Part shown: positions 59,222-64,000 of the stretch, in pieces
How the letters are laid out: the number at the start of each line of letters is the position of its first letter
Position numbering within the stretch: the stretch's first letter is position 1
Source of the DNA: Jiulongibacter sp966250325
GTDB lineage: Bacteria; Bacteroidota; Bacteroidia; Cytophagales; Spirosomataceae
DNA length: 64,000 nt
Reading direction: 5' to 3'
Assembly: GCA_966250325.1 (NCBI GenBank)
Contig: CBINGY010000010.1
Coordinates: forward strand, 31,486-95,485
Translations under genes and position numbers: made by a program
Notes under the pieces: generated by a model
The model's database searches: none
Seen by the model: only the letters and a program-made list of their open reading frames with translations
Told to the model about the DNA's origin: nothing

Positions 59222-60210
59222 ATACCTCCTGGCTATCGGCAGAATGGTTCAGACCCGATACCCTCCTGAACTTCCATTGGGCTCAGCCCGTGTATCTGTA
59301 TGGCCTGGCTTTTATTCCTTTACTTTTTCTGATCCGCTGGTTCAGACCTTTGAAACGGGTGGTTTCCCTTCCATTTATACTGCCCGATGCCTCCACCGAC
59401 CGTTTCCGCTGGGTGACGGTTTTCCGGCATCTCATTCCTCTATGCTTTTCGCTGGGTCTGGCTCTGGCTATTCTGGCTCTGGCCCGCCCGCAACGTACCC
59501 TTGCCTCAGAAGATCAGATTCCGGAGGGGTTGAACCTCATCCTGGCTCTCGATATCTCGGAATCTATGCTGGCCACCGATCTGCAGCCCACCCGACTGGC
59601 TGCCGCAAAAAACGTGGCCTCCCGGTTTATCAAAAACCGTACACATGATAAGATAGGCCTGGTAGTTTTTGCCGGTGAGGCCTTCTCATTATGCCCGCTC
59701 ACCACCGACTATCGCGTACTTCAATCTTACATCGACCTTATCCAACCCTCCCTTATTCCTGCAGCCGGCACCGCAATAGGCTCGGCACTGGCTGTAGGGA
59801 TCAATCGATTACGGGATATTCCCGGATCGAATAAAGCCATCATTCTGCTTAGCGATGGGGACAACACTGCCGGAAGTCTGCCACCAGAGATTGCTTCCGA
59901 ACTCGCCAAATCATTTAATATTCGTATTTATTCCATTGCCCTGGGTACCCAAAATGCGGCTGAAATTAACCGGGATATACTGAAAGAGGTAGCCGGAACC
60001 GGGCAGGGTCAATTTTTTGATGCCTCCTCCGCCACAAATTTACAGGCCGTATTCCACCAGATTGAAAGCCTCGAAAAAGCCCGGCTTCTGGACCATTTTC
60101 GCCAGGAGTTCAGCGATTATTACACCATCTACCTGCGGTGGGCTCTGGTCTTTTTTATTCTCGCCCTCGTATTTCGGGTAAGTCCCCTCGGAAATATTCT
60201 GGAGGATTGA
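59218..60210 (+). CDS. VWA-domain membrane protein, BatA-like
   Basis: A 330-residue protein with hydrophobic helices at about 25-40, 73-90 and near the C-terminus (305-323). Between them is a VWA domain with a complete metal site: LALDISESM (DxSxS), the Thr in AAGTAIGSAL and the Asp in ILLSDGDNTAG. BatA/BatB proteins usually sit in a bat operon with a MoxR ATPase; here the gene is instead at the end of the dipeptidase-murQ operon and overlaps murQ by 4 nt. Confidence 0.88.
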   Translation: MNTSWLSAEWFRPDTLLNFHWAQPVYLYGLAFIPLLFLIRWFRPLKRVVSLPFILPDASTDRFRWVTVFRHLIPLCFSLGLALAILALARPQRTLASEDQIPEGLNLILALDISESMLATDLQPTRLAAAKNVASRFIKNRTHDKIGLVVFAGEAFSLCPLTTDYRVLQSYIDLIQPSLIPAAGTAIGSALAVGINRLRDIPGSNKAIILLSDGDNTAGSLPPEIASELAKSFNIRIYSIALGTQNAAEINRDILKEVAGTGQGQFFDASSATNLQAVFHQIESLEKARLLDHFRQEFSDYYTIYLRWALVFFILALVFRVSPLGNILED

Positions 60211-60706
60211 AGAGGAACGGGTTACGATTTCGGATTGCCGATTTGCGATTTCGGATTGTTGATTTCGGATGTGAGATTTAGATTGCTGAAAGCCGACTGC
60301 TGAAAGCCGATTGCCTAATGACGAATGTAGAATTGTCTATGCCTGAATAGCCTTGATCGTTATAAACTTCGCGTCCTGGCGTCCTGGCGGTGATTTCGAT
60401 TTCGGATTTGCGATTGAGGATTTCGGATTGCCCCTCGATCCCTGCAAAGACATGTCTTTAACTTTTAACCTTCTACCCTCTCGATTCCTCCGAGGGCACG
60501 CCTTTAACCCTCTTCCCGCCAAGGGCGGACAAGCCATCTTCCCACTGCCTATTGCCCACTGCCTACTCCCTAAAACCTACCCCCTAATACATTCAACCCT
60601 CTTCCCGCCTACGGCGGACAAGCCCGCTTCCCACTTCCCCCCTAAACACTCATTTCTTTCCCCCCAAATCCCCCTCACTTCCTCATTCCTTCCTATCTTC
60701 GGTCTT
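60211..60706. other. Repeat-rich spacer before the UDP-sugar dehydrogenase
   Basis: No gene is supported; the frame that is open from 60353 runs through repeats and low-complexity C/T-rich sequence. It holds a 95-nt direct repeat (60221-60315) and two copies of the CCGCCnnnGGCGGACAAGC motif (60517-60535, 60605-60623). Confidence 0.7.
60221..60315. repeat. 95-nt direct repeat, left copy
   Basis: The sequence begins GTTACGATTTCGGATTGCC and ends GCTGAAAGCCGATTGCC. It reappears, without a mismatch that I can see, on the other side of the dehydrogenase gene. Internally it is made of variants of GATTTCGGATTG and CTGAAAGCCGA. Confidence 0.9.
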
Positions 60707-61972
60707 ATGAATTCTGATGCTTCCGAAATTGTGGTGATAGGTCTGGGGTATGTAGGTCTGCCTCTGGCTTTGGCGATGGCTCGTGAGTACCCCGTGATTG
60801 GTTTTGATACAAACCCGCAGCGGGTAAACGAACTTCAATCGGGTGTTGACTGCAACGGAGAATGTGAACTTGCGGCTCCCTTGCCCAAATTCCTCAACCA
60901 GCTGAGTAAACAGGATCTAAACCCTAAGGTCCGCCATTTTTTTCTGATCACCGTACCCACACCGCTCAATGAGTTCAGGCAGCCCGATCTCAGCTATCTG
61001 CTGGAGGCTTCGCGACGGGTGGCCCGACTGCTTTCCCTGGGAGATGTGGTGGTGTATGAAAGCACCGTGTACCCTGGTTGTACCGAAGAAGATTGTGTGC
61101 CCGTACTCGAAAAGGAAAGCGGCCTAACTTTCAATACTGATTTTTTCTGCGGCTATTCGCCGGAACGCATCAATCCCGGTGATAAAATCAATACATTAGG
61201 TAAAATCCGCAAAATAACCTCGGGTTCTACGCCTGAAGCTGCCCGGCTGGTGGATGAGCTCTATGCCTCCGTCATACCGGCGGGCACTTACCAGGCTCCT
61301 TCCATTCGGGTGGCAGAAGCGGCTAAAATTATTGAAAATTGCCAGAGGGATGTCAATATCTCCTTTATGAACGAACTGGCCCTCATTTTTGACCGCCTCG
61401 GTATCGATACCAAAGAGGTGATCAAAGCCGCCTCCACCAAATGGAATTTTCTGCCTTTTCAGCCAGGTCTTGTTGGCGGGCATTGTATCAGCGTAGATCC
61501 TTACTACATGATTCATAAGGCCGAGTCTGTAGGGTATCATCCCGATCTGATTGGGGCCGGTCGACGCATCAACGATTCGATGGCTTCTTTTGTGGCTTCC
61601 AAATCAGTGAAGCTTATGATCCAGAAAGGACTACCTGTCAAAGGGGCTTCCGCTCTTATCCTCGGAATCACCTTCAAAGAAAACTGCTCCGATATCCGCA
61701 ATACCCGCGTGGCAGACATCCGTGACGAATTGCTCGAATATGGCCTTCACGTCGACATTGCTGATCCCCGGGCTAATCCCGCCCAGCTGCAGGAAGAGCT
61801 AAATATCCGTCTCCAGGAAACCTACGACCTCAATGACTACGACCTGCTCATTCTGGCTGTTCCCCATTCCGAATTTCTGGAGGGCTACAAACAACTGACT
61901 CCCCAAAAATCCCGCATCATTTTCGATATCCGCTCTGCCTGGCCACGGGAACTGGTGGATGCCACGTTGTAA
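60707..61972 (+). CDS. UDP-N-acetyl-D-galactosamine/glucosamine dehydrogenase (TviB/WbpO-like)
   Basis: A 421-residue NAD-dependent nucleotide-sugar dehydrogenase that oxidises C6 of a UDP-HexNAc in two steps to the uronic acid for surface polysaccharides. VVIGLGYVGLPLALAMA is the Rossmann motif, VYESTVYPGCTEE and EAAKIIENCQRDVNISFMNELA are central, and the catalytic Cys lies in GGHCISVDPYY. The ATG at 60707 opens the fold; the open frame further left is repeat sequence. It is bracketed by identical direct repeats and has no polysaccharide neighbours in the window. Confidence 0.92.
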   Translation: MNSDASEIVVIGLGYVGLPLALAMAREYPVIGFDTNPQRVNELQSGVDCNGECELAAPLPKFLNQLSKQDLNPKVRHFFLITVPTPLNEFRQPDLSYLLEASRRVARLLSLGDVVVYESTVYPGCTEEDCVPVLEKESGLTFNTDFFCGYSPERINPGDKINTLGKIRKITSGSTPEAARLVDELYASVIPAGTYQAPSIRVAEAAKIIENCQRDVNISFMNELALIFDRLGIDTKEVIKAASTKWNFLPFQPGLVGGHCISVDPYYMIHKAESVGYHPDLIGAGRRINDSMASFVASKSVKLMIQKGLPVKGASALILGITFKENCSDIRNTRVADIRDELLEYGLHVDIADPRANPAQLQEELNIRLQETYDLNDYDLLILAVPHSEFLEGYKQLTPQKSRIIFDIRSAWPRELVDATL

Positions 61973-61975
61973 AGA

Positions 61976-62132
61976 GTTACGATTTCGGATTGCCGATTTG
62001 CGATTTCGGATTGTTGATTTCGGATGTGAGATTTAGATTGCTGAAAGCCGAAAGCCGATTTGCGATTTCGGATTGTTGATTTCGGATGTGAGATTTAGAT
62101 TGCTGAAAGCCGACTGCTGAAAGCCGATTGCC
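61976..62132. repeat. Direct repeat, right copy, with a 62-nt internal duplication
   Basis: The same 95-nt sequence as at 60221-60315, begun 4 nt after the dehydrogenase stop, but with 62 nt in the middle duplicated in tandem. Apart from that, the copies appear identical. Confidence 0.9.
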
Positions 62133-62769
62133 AAGTGCCTAAATATCGTTGACCCTTTTAAAACTTCCACCTTTCCGCCAACCTCGGACAGGGAAACTTC
62201 CCTCTCCCCGCCAACGGCGGACAAGCAAGCTTCCAACTTCAGGCTTCCATCTCTCCAATTCCTGATTTTCCAATTCTCCATTTCACTATGATCTCGAAGA
62301 AAAAATTGTTCTTTTCATGTATCAAAATAGAAGCTCTACGCCACTTAAAAATTTGACACTAATTGCCATTGATTTAGCTAGGAAAATATAAAATAATTTA
62401 TAAAGGCTTTTTTCGATCCTCCATTTTGCAGCTGAATTGCTCAGTATCAGTTGAATTTCATCTAAGTACCTGGTAAAAAGTTATCCACATTTTGCTCGTT
62501 TTTTTAGCTTTTTTGATTAAAACAAATGTTTTATTGCTAAAAATCATTTAACTCTCTTATTAATAGGGTATTATATAAGAATATTGTGCAGAATGTGTCA
62601 CATTTGTGCGGGAATTCAAGGGAATTTTGTGATTGTGATCCTGAATTCACGCGTAGGATAGGTCTAAAAGCGACAGAAAGTGTCGTATTTTCCATTAACT
62701 GTCACAGAAATGATAAATACTGTTTAATAAACTTTTCAATCTCTTAGAATTAAATAATTTCAAAAACAC

Positions 62770-62777
62770 TATATTTG
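62770..62777 (+). promoter_or_regulatory. Promoter -7 element of the candidate RNA
   Basis: TATATTTG is a full match to TAnnTTTG. No protein-coding start follows for 400 nt, so the product would be an RNA. No clear TTG lies 20 nt upstream. Confidence 0.55.
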
Positions 62778-62782
62778 TGCTA

Positions 62783-63080
62783 TCGATTTGTTCTGCTTCG
62801 GCAGAGGGATCGGTCCGGGCCGGATGGAGAGTTAATTTTTCCGACGCGGTAAGTTTTAGAGAAATTATGAAAGAGCAATGCCCCCGGGCATTCGATAGTG
62901 AATCTATACGACCAGTGCTTTTTCCTTTACAGCGGTGCACAGCTGTAAGATGGATCTAACTTACTTCGCTTGAGCAATTTTCCCTCCTGAGAAAAGGCAT
63001 CGTTGCATGGATTTCAGATGCAAGAAAAAACCCCCGAACAGATTTCTCTGTGCAGGGGCTTAAAGCAAATGCTTTTTGAT
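62783..63080 (+). ncRNA. Candidate structured non-coding RNA
   Basis: After a -7 element there are about 300 nt dense in inverted repeats: TCTGC-TTCG-GCAGA (62792-62805), a CCGGGCCGG palindrome (62815-62823), a long-range helix GCGGTAAGTTTTAG (62846-62859) with CTAACTTACTTCGC (62956-62969), and inside it AATGCCC/GGGCATT (62877-62892) and TTACAGC/GCTGTAA (62927-62948). TTGCAT/ATGCAA (63003-63023) follows, then a CCCC/GGGG hairpin and AAAGCA/TGCTTT. It lacks the RNase P, SRP and tmRNA signatures I know; 6S RNA was considered but its single long hairpin does not fit. The class is unknown and the 3-prime end is uncertain. Confidence 0.45.
63025..63058 (-). terminator. Leftward intrinsic terminator inside the candidate RNA region
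   Basis: On the minus strand a two-part stem (GGGG/CCCC outer, 63055-63058 with 63031-63034; ACAGA/TCTGT inner, 63038-63051) is followed by six T. It would end a leftward transcript, although the nearest gene is on the other strand. Confidence 0.6.
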
Positions 63081-63089
63081 TTCGCACCT

Positions 63090-63097
63090 CAAAAGTA
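63090..63097 (-). promoter_or_regulatory. Possible leftward promoter for a short antisense RNA
   Basis: The minus strand reads TACTTTTG here, matching TAnnTTTG, 32 nt before the leftward terminator hairpin. A transcript of about 60 nt would result, antisense to the end of the candidate RNA. No TTG was seen upstream. Confidence 0.3.
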
Positions 63098-63182
63098 CTG
63101 CTTTAATTCTGATTCTGAAAAAAATATGATTTTACGGTATCGCCCGGCTGTAATATTTTTTCATTACTAAAACATTAAAGCA

Positions 63183-63539
63183 ATGTTTAAAAAACGTTTT
63201 TCCCGTATCACAGAACGGGCGGCCCAGCGAATCGCGGCCATCAAATCCATCGATCCTGAACTGGATCTCGGCAACGGAATCACCGTTGCAGCATTTCAAA
63301 CTCTCATTGCAGATACAGACGCCGCTCTGGAAACCTACAACACGCAGTTGTCTATAACCGACAATGCCAAAAGCAGGCTCGCCCAGAACGAAAAGGATCT
63401 GCGGGTACTCACCGAGCGGGTTCTTGTAGCCGTTGCCGCTAAATACGGCAAAGATTCGTATGAGTACGAGAAAGCCGGCGGCACACGACTCTCAAAGCGT
63501 AGACGCCCCCGTCGATCGGTAGCGGTACCTTCAAGCTGA
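63183..63539 (+). CDS. Small helical protein of unknown function
   Basis: A 118-residue, probably all-helical protein. It begins with a basic N-terminus (MFKKRFSRITERAAQRIAAI), then KSIDPELDLGNGITVAAF, a long helix (about 45-88), and KYGKDSYEYEKAGGTRLSKR with an Arg-rich tail (RRRPRRS). The DLGNG and KYGKDSYEYEKAGG blocks look like motifs under constraint, and I recall similar hypothetical proteins in cyanobacteria, but I cannot name a family. The basic tail suggests nucleic-acid binding. It is the first gene after the candidate RNA and has its own terminator. Confidence 0.75.
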   Translation: MFKKRFSRITERAAQRIAAIKSIDPELDLGNGITVAAFQTLIADTDAALETYNTQLSITDNAKSRLAQNEKDLRVLTERVLVAVAAKYGKDSYEYEKAGGTRLSKRRRPRRSVAVPSS

Positions 63540-63561
63540 GAGTAGAAATGACCACTTCGTT

Positions 63562-63593
63562 AAAAGCACTTTTCGAAAGGAAAGTGCTTTTTT
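63562..63593 (+). terminator. Intrinsic terminator of the small helical protein gene
   Basis: An 11-bp perfect stem AAAAGCACTTT (63562-63572)/AAAGTGCTTTT (63581-63591) is followed by two more T, 22 nt after the stop. Confidence 0.85.
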
Positions 63594-63937
63594 GTTGAAT
63601 GCTGATTTGGGTTTTGGTATTTCAACTTACCTGCCACCGCCTTCCCGCGTAGGCGTCCAGGTAAGCTTCCATCTTCCTACCCTTCATGTTTTATTTGGCT
63701 CCTCCATTTGCGTGCCTGTTAAACCAATCGAATCTTTCCAATTTTTCATCATACACAAAACATCTTCCAGCTTCCATCTTCGAACCCCTAATATTCAATT
63801 TAGCTTCTACATTTGCGTGACGCTTAAGGCATTCAAACTTTCCAATTTTATCTCTAACGCAGACAACCCCTCTTCAAACTTCCAGCTTCGATCTTCTAAC
63901 TAAATACAAACGTATGTTTATTTCTAAGAAACGAACC
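63594..63937. repeat. Low-complexity spacer with two imperfect 105-nt repeats
   Basis: Two degenerate copies with a 105-nt period share AGCTTCC (63664, 63769), CATTTGCGTG (63705, 63810) and CTTTCCAATTTT (63734, 63838). The sequence is C/T-rich on the plus strand. The frame that crosses it (63592-63903) is made of these repeats and is not a credible gene. Confidence 0.6.
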
Positions 63938-64000
63938 TTCGTTACTTGATTCGCAACGTTCGTTAGTTGATTCACAACGTTCGTTAGTTGATTCGCAACG
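63896..64000 (-). CDS. Partial ORF of heptapeptide repeats (doubtful gene)
   Basis: Reading leftwards from the window edge, 34 codons encode RCESTNE repeated three times (third copy RCESSNE) followed by GSFLRNKHTFVFS and a stop. The 21-bp period keeps the frame open, so this may be either the end of a repeat protein or a chance frame in a minisatellite. The plus strand also has an open frame through the repeats (SLVDSQR). Confidence 0.25.
   Translation of the reverse strand, partial: RCESTNERCESTNERCESSNEGSFLRNKHTFVFS
63938..64000. repeat. 21-bp tandem repeat running off the window
   Basis: Three units of 21 bp beginning TTCGTTAGTTGATTC start at 63938, 63959 and 63980. The first and second each differ from the third by one base. 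The array reaches the last base of the window, so its full length is unknown. Confidence 0.9.

Larger units (their letters stand above)
62133..63182. other. Long intergenic region holding repeats, a promoter and a candidate RNA
   Basis: No protein gene is supported. From left: a C/T-rich stretch with another CCGCCnnnGGCGGACAAGC copy (62208-62226); an AT-rich stretch (62281-62770) with one exact DnaA-box sequence TTATCCACA at 62481-62489; then the candidate structured RNA. Short frames here (60-82 codons) look random. Confidence 0.6.

Noticed and set aside
60353..60706. N-terminal extension of the UDP-sugar dehydrogenase by 118 residues
   Set aside because: The added part is translated repeat and low-complexity sequence; the Rossmann motif begins right after the ATG at 60707, the normal start for this enzyme.
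62481..62489. Exact DnaA-box sequence TTATCCACA in an AT-rich gene-free stretch, considered as part of a replication origin
   Set aside because: Only one consensus box was found in the region, no dnaA or other origin-linked gene is in the window, and a single 9-mer occurs by chance. A GC-skew plot of the whole chromosome would decide it.
62783..63080. Candidate RNA considered as RNase P RNA because of GTCCGGGC near 62813
   Set aside because: The conserved GAGGAAAGTCCGGGC block is not complete and the matching 3-prime ACAGAA-type block is missing.
63592..63903. Open frame of 103 codons at the right end
   Set aside because: It runs through two imperfect 105-nt C/T-rich repeats, has no domain-like composition, and starts inside the terminator T-run of the previous gene.
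63938..64000. 21-bp tandem repeat considered as the beginning of a CRISPR array
   Set aside because: The units abut one another without spacers, and no cas-like gene is present.

Overview
The window looks like a chromosomal stretch from a member of the Bacteroidota, most likely the Cytophagales or a relative. Five things point there: many genes are preceded by the phylum's TAnnTTTG -7 element, often with TTG about 20 nt upstream; a large secreted protein ends in a type IX secretion (gliding-type) C-terminal domain; arginine synthesis uses an acyl-ornithine carbamoyltransferase; atpD-atpC stand apart from the other ATP synthase genes; and glycogen synthase is the eukaryote-like GT3 type. No rRNA, tRNA, phage, insertion sequence or CRISPR array was recognised.

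Layout. 1-3.9 kb: the end of a rhomboid gene, mutL, a DUF2911 protein, and a secreted barnase-like ribonuclease with its barstar. 3.9-8.8 kb: a TPP riboswitch controlling a TonB-dependent receptor, then an APC permease and a polyprenyl synthase. 8.8-10.7 kb: an accessory island in which an AAA/DUF4143 ATPase is flanked by 47-nt palindromic repeats. 10.7-28.6 kb: housekeeping and metabolic genes (ABC-F, GH25 lysozyme, AraD1-like, acyl-ornithine carbamoyltransferase, ZIP transporter, rimB-rimK, Gfo/Idh oxidoreductase, mazG, two thioredoxin-like proteins, an MDR-MaoC fusion, comB, AraC regulator, glycosyltransferase, fRMsr). 28.6-33.1 kb: the leftward rplM-rpsI-rpsB-tsf cluster with a structured leader, and mraY. 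33.1-45.1 kb: yraN, lipB-epimerase-moeB, ruvX-ndk, a DHH phosphoesterase, two FKBP lipoproteins, a DksA-like protein, a mannosyltransferase and atpDC. 45.2-62.0 kb: GH3, nitrilase-family amidase, peptide deformylase, the type IX secreted protein, ruvB, glycogen synthase, plsY, dipeptidase-murQ-VWA operon and a UDP-sugar dehydrogenase bracketed by identical direct repeats. 62.0-64.0 kb: repeats, a promoter-led stretch dense in inverted repeats that may be a structured RNA, a small conserved-looking protein and a 21-bp tandem repeat running off the edge.

The most promising non-standard signals are the candidate structured RNA (about 62.78-63.08 kb) with a possible antisense partner and the adjacent small gene, the hairpin repeats around the DUF4143 ATPase, the folded leader before rplM, a block of three inverted repeats at 56.6-56.8 kb, the MDR-MaoC fusion, and a MutL that has lost its endonuclease metal ligands. 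All calls come from reading the sequence by eye; no alignment, folding or database search was run.
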